The notes: generated by a model from the letters alone, not told the origin. A DNA stretch of 64,000 nucleotides from Ctena decussata (GCA_963989385.1 OZ022503.1:86277138-86341137); one strand, 5' to 3'. Positions 44,541 to 57,185 are shown, counted from the first letter of the stretch. A program made the numbers and translations.

Positions 44541-45912
44541 TTTAGAGATATGCTCTGGACATGCATACAACAGAGAGAAAAAATAAGAAGGGAAGTAACT
44601 CTTAAATAACTAGGGATACAGTAATTGTTCTTCTACTTGTACTTCTTGTAATTGCGTAATTGCCCTCTATTATTAATATGTGAAGTTTCATTCATGTTCT
44701 CTGGAATAAGTACAAGAGATATGCCCCGGACAAGCTAAATAATTGCAAAAGTTAGGAAGGGAGATAATTCCGTGATTACGAAAAGTAGAGTTATGGTTCC
44801 TAAGGTCTGTACTTTCTTTTATTGCCTTCTATCAATGTGTGATGTTTCATTTAGTTTCCATCAATACTTCCAAAGATATGCTCTGGAGGAGCCAGCCAAA
44901 TAAAGCAAAAATTAGAAAGGGAGTTAACTCTGTAATTACCTATGACAGGGTTATGATTTTTGTGTTCGGCACTTTAACTTATCGCCCTTTATCAGTATGT
45001 GAAGTCCTATTCAATTCCCTTTCATACTTTCAGAGATATGCTCCGAACAAGCAAAGTATTGAAAAAACTAGAAAGGAGATAACTTTGTAAATACTTAAAC
45101 CAGGGTTATGGTTCTTATGCTCTGTACTTCCACTTATTGCCCTCTTTTAATGTATGAAGTTTCATGAAGATCCCTTGAATACTTTTGGTGACATGCACCG
45201 GACAATCTTAATATCAAAAAACAGAAAGGGAGCCAACTTCGTAGAGACTTGTGACAGGTTACAGTTCTAGTGCACTGCACTTTTTCTTATCGTCTTCTAT
45301 GAATGTGTAAAGTTTCATGTACTTTCCTTCGGTCCTTTTTTGAGATATGCTGCGGAAAAGCGAAATATTGGAAAAGAACTGGAAAGGGAGCTTACTTCGT
45401 AAATACTTGTGATAGGGTTTCCGTTTTTGTACACTGCACTTCTCTCATTGTCCTCTATCAATGTGTAAAGTTTCATTTAGTTCCCCTTTATACTTTCAGA
45501 GATAAGCCCTGGACAAGCAAAATATGGAAAAACTGGAAAAGGAGCTAACTTCGTAAATACTTGTGACAGGGTTATGGTTCCTGTGCACTGCACTTTCTCT
45601 TATGGTCCTCTATCAACATGTGAAGTTTCATTTGTTTCCCCCTAATTTTCACAGATATGCTCCGGACAAGCAAAATTTTGAAAAAACTGGAAAGGGAGCT
45701 AAGTTCATAAATACTTGTGACAGGGTTACGGTTCTTGTGCACTGCACTTTTCCTTATTGTCCTCTATCAATGTGTGAAATTCCATTTAGTTCCTCCTAAT
45801 ACTTTCAGAGATATGCTCCGGACGAAAGTGTGACGGACGGACGGACGGACAGTTAGACAGACGGACGCACAAAGCGGCAACTATATGCTTACCCTTCGGG
45901 CAGCATAAAAAC
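44541..45912 (+). repeat. Pearl-like element, ~150 bp units
   Basis: About eight units with 'agagatatgctccggacaagc', 'ggaaagggagctaacttcgtaaatacttgtgacagggttatgg', 'gtgaagtttcat' and 'tcctctatcaatgtg'. The end is GTGACGGACGGACGGACGGAC (45831-45850), 'aactatatgct' and a short hairpin ATGCTTACCC..CAGCAT (45886-45907) followed by AAAA. The left boundary is approximate. Confidence 0.65.
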
Positions 45913-46189
45913 AAATAAAAGAAAGGCCGTGCAAAGCAAAACTAAAACAAAAGAAAAGCCAAGAGTTCAGATATTTTCCGGCAGAAGGCAGCAATCAATT
46001 CTAAATAATATATTAAATTCAAGTACTTACAGGAACAAACACTCAGTAACACTTATTAACAAACCGTACCATATCTAATATTATGATCGTCGCTCTAGCT
46101 TGAAAAAAAAACTATTTAAAGCAAACGACACCGGAAACATAATTCATGTATTTGTACCCATTTTCTACAGTCATATATCCGCGCAGCAA
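45913..46189. other. Gap without recognised feature
   Basis: A-rich spacer. No feature supported. Confidence 0.45.
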
Positions 46190-46880
46190 GAAATAAAAGC
46201 AAGACAGACAGCATTTTAGATGGCAAAAGCGCTACAATTACAACAAACAATCATAAACCAGAGATGTACCGTCTTGAAACGCTCAGTAAATACCGGGCTG
46301 CTATAATCGATTTAACATGATCAAAGCCTCGCATATGATTCTGACACACAGATTATTGGTAAAAAACTGTTGTAGTATTTGATATAAATGGCCTTGTTTT
46401 TGAGAAAATGCCTAGATACTCGACCGAACTGTGAGAGCTGACACATTCTAAAAGTAAAACGATAGGCACTGATCAAGAATTAATACAATCAGATCCCATA
46501 CCCGCCCTTAAAACCAAAAGGGAAAGACATACATACATAATCTGACAGAATTTCACAAAAGACACGCACAGGTAACCAAGTGAACACCTTGTTCGCAAAC
46601 AGTTGGTCGGTGATTCAACTTCCCTCATTGAAAACAGCAGTTACATTTAGTTTTTGCTATTTTCTATTTTATATTACAAAATAAAACAGAAAATAAAATT
46701 GGCAGCTGAATGGGGGACCATATTGCTAGATAATTATTATCAAACAAATGGAAAAAAAGATCATTTAACATTGAGGAACCACAACAGAAATACCACCTTG
46801 GAACGGTCATTATTGGGGCCGGTTGGCGATAAGGGGGGTGGATTTGAACTAGTAATATGGGATAGAAACCCTCGCCGTTA
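46190..46880 (-). mobile_element. Two decayed PLE 3' tails
   Basis: A short piece (46235-46340: 'accgtcttgaaacgctcagtaaatacc..taatcgattta') and a longer one (46470-46880: 'aattaatacaatcagatccc', 'gaacaccttgttcgcaaacag', 'aaccacaacagaaataccaccttggaacggtca') follow the PLE 3' UTR in reverse complement. Both are in the same orientation as the next tail at 46.99-47.64 kb. Confidence 0.55.
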
Positions 46881-46989
46881 GCCTTTGTAATTGTTCAACC
46901 CAACCAAACTATTTTCAATCAATACAACAGACCAACAAAAACATCACATTGGACATTCAGAACAAATTTTACGATGGACCTTAAAAATT

Positions 46990-47645
46990 TATTTATTTAT
47001 TTCTATATTTTCTATTTTGTGTTACAAAACATAACAGGAAGCAAAGTGGGGCGGCTGCACACGTGTCACATTGCTAGCAGACCAAAGACAAATAGACACA
47101 AAACAACAATGGTGAACCACAACAGAAGTACAGCCTTCGGAAAATCTTCAATAAATAACTGCGGGGGAGGAGGGAGGGCTACACTGGTTTTAATGGATCC
47201 AAACCCTCGCACTCTGGTTCTGCAGCGATTCGGAACATTTAGGTAGCTGTTTGGTCCGCATAGGGGTTTTCTAACCCTACAATGAATTATCATAGGAAAC
47301 AAACAATTCACGGATAAGACCAATGATTAATCAGGGATGAGGACCTGACTGACACAACGTGTTGCGAAACCTTGATGCCTCTGGGTTGTCACACACAATA
47401 CCACTGAAATACCTGAGCAAAAGAAAACAACAAGTTAATACCCGAGGGTCCAAACAGCGTACAAGGCAAGCCTCGGTCCCACCCAAATAAAATAAATGGC
47501 TTTATGTTAGAACTAGCATTGAGTTTGAGGCCTGACCATCCGGCGTGTAATTAAAGAGGGAAACAAAGATACTAATCATGATTGGGTAAACCACTAAGCT
47601 TGCAGACTGCATCAGTACATTCATGTGATATCAATACGTTTTTAA
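46990..47645 (-). mobile_element. Decayed but long PLE 3' end
   Basis: On the minus strand it begins in the RT C-terminus ('gcagtctgcaagcttagtgg..ttacccaatcatga' region, 47560-47610) and passes through the stop region and whole 3' UTR. The C-run is present as 'gcgggggaggaggg' (47160). It is much more diverged than copies 1-3, so PLE insertions in this window span a wide age range. Confidence 0.6.
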
Positions 47646-48298
47646 AGAATGATATTTTACTGAGCAGATCCTTAATAGGTAAACGAAACACATTGGCTTA
47701 ACCAGCGCTGTTTTGCGGTGGCCATGAACTACAGATACCTTATACGGATGCTTCGAAATATGTTGTTCATATGCTTTAGGTGCCCACTTTGCGTTTTGCT
47801 TTCTTTAGTGATTGAACATAGAAAGTAGATAGCAATCGATATCATTGTTATTTTCACCTGAGGTTACCGTAGCAGAATGACTGAGATGTTCAATTTATGC
47901 ACCTTCTTTGGGTTTTTTCCGTAAATTGTCGTAAATGTATTTATATTCTTCTCATTTATTTTGGTTTCAGGGTGGGTAAAGGGATCTGATGGTATAAGGT
48001 CCTTGATCAGTTTTGTCGCATCTGCTTTAGCAAGGTGCGAAATATGCGTCCGGTTTTCTGTCCGTCCCTACGTCCGTTTACAATTTACGTCGACCCTAGC
48101 ATTTAAGTTATTCTCTGAAACCACTGATCAATGGTTCTCAAATTTCACATGCAGCATGATCACACTGCAGGGCTTCAGAATAGTAACATTCAGCCTGGTC
48201 CAAAATCCAAGATAGCCGCCGTTACTAAAAATAGTAAAACCAATAAAGTCAACCGTTTCTCCAGAACCACTTGGTCTGATCAGAGTCTTCAAAGTTCG
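47646..48298. other. Gap, little recognised
   Basis: GTCCG-type tract ('tccggttttctgtccgtccctacgtccg') at 48046-48075, reminiscent of pearl-like elements but without an identified hairpin. No gene. Confidence 0.4.
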
Positions 48299-48450
48299 CT
48301 TAAAGGGTAGTCTAAGCTAGCTCCATGCGCACAGCAAAGGCGATGATCAGACGCAGCAGATGCCCAGTTTTATAAAAGCCTTCGCTGGGTGTACATACCA
48401 CATGTTTTGTCGTGTCTCGGCTCAATAATTACCTACTATCATCAGATTAT
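48299..48450. mobile_element. Eroded half copy of foldback MITE
   Basis: 'aaagggtagtctaagctagctccatgcgcacagc', 'agatgcccag' and 'tttgtcgtgtctcggctcaataatta' match the interior and right end of the MITE copies at 62.1 and 10.5 kb. The left arm is missing. Confidence 0.45.
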
Positions 48451-48674
48451 GCATATGTGCCCCTGCAAGTATCTTGCTGAGGTTGTCTATGAAGGATTTG
48501 GTTTTAAGTAGAAAATCAAAGCAGGACATTGTTTGAGCGCCTTATAATGATTATTTAAGTTATTTATTATTGATCGTTCCAAATGGATGCTTCTGTTGTA
48601 CTTTATCAATGTTAGTCGTTGTCCTGTCTGCTTAAATGTAGTCCTCGAACATTCGGTTTATTTACTATGTTATT

Positions 48675-49342
48675 TTTAGCTCCCCTGAGCTGAAGGCTCA
48701 TAGGTGAGCTTATAGTATAGGCAGGCATCCGCCATCCGTCCGTCGTCAATATTTTCAAACGATTTCTCCTCTGAAGCCATGAGGCTGATGCTTTCCGTAT
48801 TTCACATATAGTATCTATAGGTGGAGGGAACGAAAATTTTTTTTTTGGTTCTTTACCCTCGAGAACTCTGGTTAAAGTTTCCATTGACTTATAATGGGAA
48901 AAGTGCAAATTGGCATTTTTTGCCGTCTCACTTCAGTTATTTAGATTTTTTTCCTCAGAAATGTTTCTTGAGTATATCTCTACGATTCATATGAAGTTTG
49001 TCCGAGTCGCTACCACGGCAAAATATAGGGTAAATTTTCAACAAACTTTGACAAATATGTTCCTGGAGTAGTCCTCTGTCAGCCATATGAATTTTGCCTA
49101 AATTATTGATGTTGATTGGTTACTATCGCAACCGAAATGTCAAATTTTCAATTTGTTTAGCAAAACAAATCTTATTCTCAGAAGCTATAAAGGGGGATAA
49201 AGCTGAATCTTTTTTTTGCATAAATGTTTGTAATATTATCCTCTACAAAAATGATATGTTTTATTGCTATTGTGCATGTGGTTTTGTCGCTGTGTCAACA
49301 AAGCTTTTCAACATAACCTCAGTGCTCAGGTGAGCGATATAG
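48675..49342 (-). repeat. Pearl-like element, short
   Basis: The left end has hairpin arms AGCTCCCCTGAGC and GCTCATAGGTGAGCT (48678-48710), adjacent to a TCCGTCCGTCGTC tract (48735-48748). The right end carries CTCAGGTGAGCGATA (49325-49339). The ends match the class at 22.9-37.9 kb and 4.9-7.2 kb. The core is short and only loosely repetitive. Confidence 0.6.
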
Positions 49343-50629
49343 GACCATTAGTCCCCTGGTTTTATAACCTTGCATGTTTGTTTGTTTGCCTTTTCTTTTG
49401 GGCTTATAAACAAAAGCGAGTGCTATATATGTTAGATATATTTATGTTTGTCATAAGCTTTCTTTATTACACATACTAGAGGAGGGGACAGATGTACATC
49501 CGTTTTGCTAACCTTAACTATTTACCATGTGCTGTCGAGGGTAGTAGGTGAAAATTGAATGCATCATCAACGCCTTTCTTTCAAACTTTTGGGGTTTAGC
49601 GACTCTGACGAAGTTAAATACAGAAACGCGCGACTGTCGCACTAAATTTGGTATGAATACGCTTATGTTCTTGATTATTGCTCCTACACTGTGGTTTCAA
49701 TAACCTTTTTTTATTTAACCCGCCCACATACACTATATTCAAATATGTTTACCAACGAAGTGCCTCATAGACGAACATTAAGTGACTTCTAGCAGTGAAA
49801 AATGCAACACACATTTGGAGCTCCTAATACTCCGGCTAGAATAATTGCGTTAACATACCAGTCGTTTATATGAAACATATTTTGCATCAGCTAATTAAGT
49901 AAACCTCTGCATTAGAGAGGATGCTAGACTGGAAACAAAACGGTAATCAATTTATATAAAGACTTTGTGCTGTAAGCAGGAATAAGATGTACTTAGATAA
50001 TCAGAAAACTGCGAGCTAAAACGATATACCTCAGGCATTATCTTTTAAGGTACCGACTGTAGCAGCCCAATGTGTTAAACGTCTGGGAATCAAGTAACAC
50101 TCTTTAGACTGGACACCCGTTTTATGGCCGTATGTAAACAGTACAGACACAGTTCAGACGCCACAGAACGCGGCGTCTGATCAGGGTCAACACTAGTTGC
50201 TTACAGAAATTACTATGCAAATTACAACTAAAGTAAAACAATCAACAGAAACCACTAAAACTAGAAATGGACTCATCCAAATGATAAGGGCGGACAAGCT
50301 CACTAGTCTAAAAAGGGTTAAAACAGACATTTTTAGACGCGTGGCATTCAAAGCTCATAAAACAGGAGATGAGAGGGCAATGGCAAAGAACCGACATATT
50401 CGAGTTCAACATCCTTCCCCGAACACAAAATGGGACAGGAAAAAATAAATACAGCACACAGAACAAATCAAGAGAAGGGAAAAAATCAAGAGGCCAGCGC
50501 ATTACCAGCAGATGGCCGTGAGACTATTCTTAATAATATGCAAACCGTCAAACACTAATAGAGAGCGAGGGACAATGACAGTACGCCACACTTTACCGTC
50601 TTAGATCAATATCATAGCTGCATTGGCGT
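49343..50629. other. Gap without recognised feature
   Basis: About 1.3 kb with no gene or repeat family that I can support. Confidence 0.45.
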
Positions 50630-50765
50630 GTGTAATCATTGAGAGAATCTCCAGTTTGGAGCTACCATCTGAGGCAATTGTTTAAAGGATTTTGAATCTT
50701 GTCATAGTTCCAAGTTTCTTGTCCTTTAGTAAAACTTACCGGATGAGTGCGAGGGATGCATTGAT
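50630..50765 (-). pseudogene. Small LINE fragment
   Basis: 'gagagaatctccagtttggagctaccatctgagg' (50640) matches 52280-52315 in the larger LINE fragment. The minus-strand translation continues with a KGQETWNYDKI piece in place of KGQKLGTVTSFK. About 130 bp remain. Confidence 0.55.
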
Positions 50766-51757
50766 TGGAAAGACCTGAGTATGGGAAATGTGAACACCGA
50801 GCGGATTTATAGCCACGAGGTGTTTTCGTTTCCCCGTGCTCAGGTCTTTCCAGTCTATGCACCACAAACACGAATCCGGTAACTGACTTACTCTTTGACA
50901 CAGTAATGCCATCAGTTCAAAACTGATCTCTCGTGCAGTTTATGGGTCCCTCGAAAGTAAATGTAAACATTGTACAGAAGCAGATGTGAAAATATTTCTT
51001 GTCTCTGTGTATCTGAATTATCATTGTAGCCGTAATTTGTCTATAAAAGTGGTAAATAAACTGTTAATTTACTGCAGTATTTCAAATGGATTATTGTTCT
51101 CTTAAATCACCATCATTGTTAAGATGTATATGGTTTCTTAGTTTCCGAGTTATGCCCCTTTGATTAGTTTTTCCAGATTTGTCTTGTGCGCGCCGTAACT
51201 AGATAACCGTATTGGATATCTTGATGAAACCTCATGGCAATGTGTCTGAGGTCCCGACAATGTGTTGCGTATAAAAATAGATGCTCTTCCTTCCTTTATT
51301 TCGGAGTTACGTCCCTTTGCAAAATGAAGTATTGGAGGCCAACCCTTAACGTATTTCAGAACAACGAAGAACAGATCAGCCTGCACAGCCACACATTTGA
51401 TTCGTGACCTCCTCGTATGGATGAACAATTTGAAGATCTTGTTTTGCCTGCGCAGATGCTGATCTGATATTTGGTTGTTCTCATAAGGCAAAAACATTTC
51501 TTTTTCATTTACATGTGGCGTCTCATTAAAAGGTGTCGCTGGCACATGTTAATAACGTAAATAGTAAACAGCGAATGTTCAGCTCAGATAAGCTAATGTA
51601 TCGCTGCCAATTGTTAAAGGTCTTCGCATTTTATGCATATGGACAAGATTCAGGTCAGACAGCGCAGATGTGCAGTCTGGGCTTACTAAGCACTTTCTTA
51701 TTTTTACATGTCAAAATGGTCTCTTATCATGTGACGCTTCGAATATTCTATTCCTAT
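50766..51757. other. Gap, little recognised
   Basis: An 'agatcagcctgcacag' / 'tgcgcagatgctgatctga' pair at 51372 and 51448 may be a relic of the foldback MITE family. Otherwise nothing is supported. Confidence 0.35.
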
Positions 51758-52360
51758 TCTATCCCATCACCTTACTAGGTCTTTGGGGCACCACAGATGA
51801 CTTCGAAACAATTTTCCACCTTGTCCTGTCTTCAGCTGCCCTAGTTGAGCTGGCAAAATTCATTCCTTAATATTGTCTGCTCTTCTTCTTCTGTCTACCT
51901 CTTTTTCTTTTTCACTGTGCCCTGAAGAATCATCTTTGCTAAACCAGAAGACCTTGCGACGTGGCCAAACCACCTTAGTTTCCGTTTCTTGACCAGCGTC
52001 AGGAGTCCATCATATTCTCCAATGGCTGCTTGGATCTTCTTGCGAACATCCTCATTGGTTATATTGTCCTTGTACGAAATCATCAGTAACCTTCGGAAGC
52101 ATCTAATCTCAAAGGCCTGTGTTCTTTTCTCTACTTGCTGTCAAGGTCCACGATTCACAGGCATACAGAAATATGGAAATGACAAGGGAGCGCATAAGTT
52201 TTACCTTTGATCCAAGAGTTATGTCGTTATCTCTCCTAATTGGTTTCAGGTTGGTAAGGGCTGAAGTGGCTCGTGCAATCCTTGAGAGAACCTCCTGTTT
52301 TGAGCCATCATCTGAGACAACTGCTCCGAGGTATTTGAAGCTGTTTACAGTACCCACTGA
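51758..52360 (-). pseudogene. LINE RT C-terminus
   Basis: Minus-strand reading: GTVNSFKYLGAVVSDDGSKQ, LMRSLVISIFLYACESWTLTA, then a frame change, EIRCFRRLLMISYKDNITNEDV, KRKLRWFGHVARSSGLAKMI, and in a further frame FASSTRAAEDRTRW and SSVVPQRPSKVMG at the very end (about 51758). This is the C-terminal part of an endonuclease/RT LINE common in mollusc genomes. Several frameshifts; inactive. It is joined head-to-head with an inverted 5' piece at 52375. Confidence 0.75.
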
Positions 52361-52374
52361 GGAATGATGACATA

Positions 52375-52775
52375 TACATAGATACCATGATTACCACCTA
52401 CAATACAGTAGTGACTGAGGCAGCCAGTAAGATACGTTGGATGGAACGTCGCAGGAAAAAGCCCTAGGTCACCAGAGATGTTCTCGGCCATGTAATGAGA
52501 GGAGAAATTTGAAGAAGAAGAGGTATGAAGCAGGAGGAGCAGAATAATACAGGATGTAAACAAGATGATTCAAAAGGCAGTGAAGAAAGCTAAGGATGAC
52601 TGGATAGCCAGTCAGTACGAGGAGATTGAAACTTGCCTGAACAAAAACAACAACAACAAAGCATACCACTTGGTGAAGGATCTAACTGCAGAGAAACAGG
52701 GTAGATCCACAACAATCCGGGACAAGTCTGGGAAATGCCTTACAGATGAACGCTTCGAATATGTATATATTATGT
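52375..52775 (+). pseudogene. Inverted LINE piece (endonuclease-RT linker)
   Basis: Plus-strand reading: VTEAASKI, RRRKKP, RRNLKKKRYEAGGAE, IQKAVKKAKDDWIASQYEEIETCLNKNN, KAYHLVKDLTAEKQGRSTTIRDKSGKCLTDERF. This is the linker before RT in the same LINE family, lying directly against, and opposite to, the C-terminal fragment at 51758-52360. Confidence 0.7.
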
Positions 52776-52814
52776 TCTACTACTGCTTTGAAGTTTACAA
52801 AGTGCACAGGCCCT

Positions 52815-53660
52815 GATCAGCCGGTGTGCAGGTAAATAATCTGCACAATTGTTGATAATAAACGGTATGTGTGTGTGAATGTGTGTGCATGAGAGAGAGA
52901 AATGTCGGATGCCTTATGGCTAACCTGTGCTGCTCGATTGTGCAGAAGGATGCGGACTAGCCTGGGGCTCTCAACTAGGTCACAGAGCAACCCAAGTGCA
53001 TTATGCCAGCCACTGCCATTTTCAGTTATGGCGTTCTGAAAGAAATTAACTTGTCCGGCTTCAATTTAAGCATTTATTGTTGCTATCCACAACCTCTAAA
53101 CAACGTCTTAAGTAACGACTGTGCGATACTACGGCGTCGCGTTGACGTTGATGCAACTATGGGTCTGGCCATAACAGGGAGTGACTGTCTTACGGCATGT
53201 AATGAATTGTTAAACTCCGGTCTCTTTGTTGACTGAAATAATATTTACGATTTACTTATTTATTTGTATGATCTGTTTTCGCCTCAACAAAATACCAAAC
53301 ATTTAAATAGCATCTCTCACTGTAAATACTCTAACCGATGTGCGCAGCCAGCAGACTGCTCGAAGTGTCTGTCTGTTGCCGAATACATCTCCCAGGATCC
53401 GTAGATAGTTTTGCAAACAAGATACTCTAATCAGAATGACATAATGCGCAGACTGATCTGAGTTATCTGTTTGCAACAAGGTATATTTCCACACGGCGCT
53501 AATCATTAAAAATTAACTACAAGAATTTGCACGGACCCAGGTGTTTTCTTTGAGGAATTACCTGGGCACGAGCATGTATGTATAGGAGTCTGTGGAGAAA
53601 ACATCTCACGATTACGCTATTTTCGTGTGTTCAAGCTGATTACTAACCCGAAGGAAAAAC
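52815..53660. other. Gap, mostly unrecognised
   Basis: TG-rich low complexity at 52868-52900. A 77-codon frame at 53003-53236 has no family resemblance and I do not call it a gene. Confidence 0.45.
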
Positions 53661-53664
53661 AGGA

Positions 53665-54060
53665 AGCGAAATCTAAACCTTTTTGTCCCTCCTGATGCCT
53701 TTGCCAGTTTGTTCTTCTCAGCACTTATTTTCCTTTCGTACCTTGAGCAAGTGTTTTCGAGACTTCAACTAGGATTTCTAGATGCAGCTCTCCCACAGCT
53801 TCAGTGTTAATGTCATCGGTAACTGACAGATTGGTAGTAGGTCAGCCGCCTATGCTTATCGTTCTACGATATTCTTCCACAGTACAAGGCATTATCCTTT
53901 CGAGGAAATTAATGAAGAAAGACTGTTGGTCAGAAGTATTCATCCGAACTGCACCTACAGCTTTGTCAAAGAGATGCTCTGTGGCACAAACACGAATTGA
54001 ATTGATATTGTACCTTCGTATGTTGGCTCATCATGTTGCATGTTACATTTTGTGAAATGA
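53665..54060 (-). pseudogene. LINE RT middle part
   Basis: Minus-strand reading: RVCATEHLFDKAVGAVRMNTS, FINFLERIMPCTVEEYRRTISIGG and TNLSVTDDI, where VTDD stands for the catalytic FADD. Sequence resembling EALVES..TC and ISAEKTKL follows toward 53670. The usual VGVRQGCLLSPTLFN stretch is deleted. Same LINE family as at 51.8 and 43.8 kb. Confidence 0.6.
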
Positions 54061-55775
54061 GATTTTCAATCTATAAAGACATGATATAGATTCTGCTGAT
54101 GTTCAAGGTATTTCATTTCTGTTCTTTGGTGCTCCTTCTGGCATTAAAACCAGCCTGTTCTTCTGAGATAATCGTTATCTTTTCAGCTTGACGTTTAGCA
54201 TAATGAAGGTTGTATGTAACGTTATTAGAGTGCTGCAAACAGCTACGGTGTACAGAAATACGTCAAGTGGCTACTACACTCCAAGATGTTTATCTGGTGA
54301 TTTTATTTATTATGGGGAATCTGACATAAAGATTTGATAACAATTGTCATCGCTGGACTCATACGAATAGAAATCAAATATATCGGGCATAGTTTTATAT
54401 AAAACCCTTGGAATCATTACTCTTTTAACAAAGTACACAGCAGATGCATCGCTTGTTGGGTCGTATTTTATTCAAAGTTTTGTTTTAATAATGATGTTAA
54501 GCGTTATATTTGTTTTCTAACGAGATACTTCATTTATATGGTATGTCGAATTACCGTTCGGCATTTTCAAATAATTTTCATTGCAGCTCTATATCATTAT
54601 TGTTAAAAACGTATGAACCACTATAGTTTGCTTGCTATAACTTCATCTTTTCATGATCATTCAAACTTTTACTTGACAGACGAGGCTGCATTTGTTCTGA
54701 ACTACTTTTGAAAGGGCTGTTACACCGCAACACAGAAAATCATTTTCTAAATGTACGTAGGAAATCGTATGTCTGTTATTTTAATGATTTATTTTACCGC
54801 ACTGGTCTTGCATTCAATACAGGAAACGCAAACAACAAGCAGGAACCTTGCGTTTTCCTCTCATCAGGGTGTTTTCGTTTCAGAGAGATAATTTTATTGT
54901 CCGTCCGACCCCCCGATTCTTGAGGTGGGAATCAAAAGTTTTACGAATTTGATGTGCATTTTCAAGAAATGTCTATAAAAAAGTTTTGGTCTACATAGAC
55001 CATGACAATAAAAATCTGAAGAAATCATGTTTTTGTCTTTTAACTTTATATATACCAGAAGGAAATTAGTTAAACAACTAGTCTAATTAAGATGTTTAAC
55101 GAACTGTTGGGTTCGTCAGAGTGATAATTTGAAATTAAATCAGGTAGTATATGAAAATCATCAAGTTTTATAGAAAAGAAATTTTCGCTGGCATGAACAT
55201 TACTTTCGTTGCATGTAAGGGACGCCAGACCAGTGAGTTTAAGCGTTGAGTTTAAGCGTTGTTGTGAATGTGTCGACTACCCAAATAGTTGTGCACATTT
55301 TGCATGAGTAAGATTTGCTCATTTAGCCAGTTTGCAAACTGCATGTCTATTTAGGCATATTATTAAGCCTACGTAATTGTCAGACAACGAGAAAAACTCA
55401 CACAAACAGTAAGCATTTCCGCAGTTACGGCGAATGATAAATGATGACAAATGCTAAGGCGATAAAAAACATAATGTGTAGCATTAAAAACTGTAATATT
55501 GTTAACAAGAGCCCGGAGTAAGTAAAAGTGGTTCTTCGGCCTAAGGTCCTATAGATCTGGTCCACTATGAACATTTAAGAGTCCTACCTACAACATGGAG
55601 TTGTCAAAATAGTCCCTGTTCGAAAATACGCTTCATACCATACATTCCTGTCACAGCTCAGAATGTAATGACTCGTTACTACGACAGGAGGCTGGGATGA
55701 TTTATGTTTTACGTTTCCTTTAGTCAAAATGGCGGCTGCTTATAAGTTAGTTTTTTTTTAATAATTCAAAACATT
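54061..55775. other. Gap without recognised feature
   Basis: About 1.7 kb. A short direct repeat, 'gagtttaagcgtt' twice at 55236-55260. No gene, RNA or element supported. Confidence 0.45.
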
Positions 55776-56075
55776 ATAGAAGCCGAGGGCGAGGGTCTAA
55801 ATCCAGTAAAACTAGTTTAAGCCCAAAGTAATCTATAACCGACCGTTTCAAGAGAGTACATCTATTCTGGGTTCTTACTGTCACTAAGACAGCCACTATC
55901 GATCACCAGTTCTGTGAGAGTTGTTTTCAGTTTGAGTAGCTGTAAGGCGACCTGTGCGGGACAAAGTTGTTCATTCGGTTTACCGTGTCCACCTGTCGTG
56001 AATTGCTATCAATGTGTGTACATTCTTATTTCCCTTTTGGTTTTGAGAGCTGGCTATGGGATCTGAGGCCGTATT
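55776..56075 (+). mobile_element. Decayed PLE 3' tail
   Basis: 'gccgagggcgagggtctaaatccagtaaaactagtttaagccc', 'gaccgtttcaagagagta' and 'ttcattcggtttaccgtgtcc' follow the PLE 3' UTR in order. First of three same-orientation tails in 2 kb. Confidence 0.55.
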
Positions 56076-56875
56076 CATAGAGCCACTTAAGTCGTTGCTA
56101 TGCAGTTGCTAAGGCTAAATATCTATAAAGGAGATTCCCTACAACTATGGAATTTGGTCTGGAGTAACAGATCCCAGATTGCTTTAGTTTCTGGCATTTG
56201 CCTACCATTTTACTAAGTCATAAAAAGCTTCAATTTATTTGGTTACTCGTGTAAAATGTGTTTTATGTCATGTACGAACTGGAAAGATTCAGAGTGGCAT
56301 GTGCATTCGAGCAGTCTGAACAGAGCCATCCATTTACGCATATACTTTTTGAAATCCGGAAAAATATAAAACTTGAAAAAAATGACGACGATTCTTGTCA
56401 GTTTCTTTGGCCGGACAGGCTGGTTTGAATATAACTGAAAATACGCGAGAAAGGTCAAATCACAAGATATCGATAAAAGATCATCCGCGTATGACCTAAA
56501 GCCCCTACTCTAACGACGCCAATAAACTCAGAAATCAACAGTAATTCGTGACCCTGATTTCGTTCAAATGCGGAAGCATATAAAAGAAATGAAGGTACTG
56601 AACCCAGTCACAGAAAATATAAAAAAGTAAATATACCCAGGAAAGGTCAGAATCACAAAACACATATGTCTAAATGTAACCATTGATTCTAATAGAATAG
56701 AAATGACAGTTTTTCATTATACTAATGTTCATATTAACTTTATAAAGAGTATATCAATATAAAACACAATTTTAGTTTTAATAACTATATAAAGAGTATA
56801 TTAATATTAGACACAATGTCAGTTATTAAAACTAAGTTTCTAAAGTAATGTGCATTCTCATATTTGTTTCTGTCG
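56076..56875. other. Gap with a short near-duplicate
   Basis: 'tataaagagtatatcaatataaaacacaat' (56740) and 'tataaagagtatattaatattagacacaat' (56787) are 47 bp apart. Nothing else is recognised. Confidence 0.4.
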
Positions 56876-57185
56876 AGGGCTCATCTCTGATTCATCATAG
56901 ATCTTATCCGTGATTTGTTTGTTTCCTGTGATGATTCACTGATTGGTAAGGAAACCTTCATGCGAACCAAACAGCCACTTAAATGTTTCAAACCACCACA
57001 AAAGCCGAGGACGAGGTTTGGATCCAGCAAAACATGTTTAAGCGCCCTAAGCAATTGCAAATGCGGTACTTCTGATGTGGTTCTTCACTGTTGTTATTGT
57101 GTCTATTTGTTTCAGGTCTGCTAGCAATGTGGCCACCTGTACAGCTCCCCACTTTGGTTTCTGTTATGTTTTGTAATAAAAATAG
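56876..57185 (+). mobile_element. Decayed PLE 3' tail
   Basis: 'gtgatgattcactgattggtaaggaaacc', 'atgcgaaccaaacagcc', 'cgaggacgaggtttggatccagcaaaacatgtttaagc' and 'ggtacttctgatgtggttcttc' align with 14060-14230 of copy 1. Confidence 0.6.

Noticed and set aside
53003..53236. A 77-codon frame as a small gene
   Set aside because: No family resemblance, no splice or promoter context, and length within chance for this sequence.
54855..54890. Possible hammerhead ribozyme core on the minus strand (CTGATGAG near GAAAC)
   Set aside because: PLEs can carry hammerheads, but here the order and spacing do not allow stems I-III and no PLE adjoins the site.
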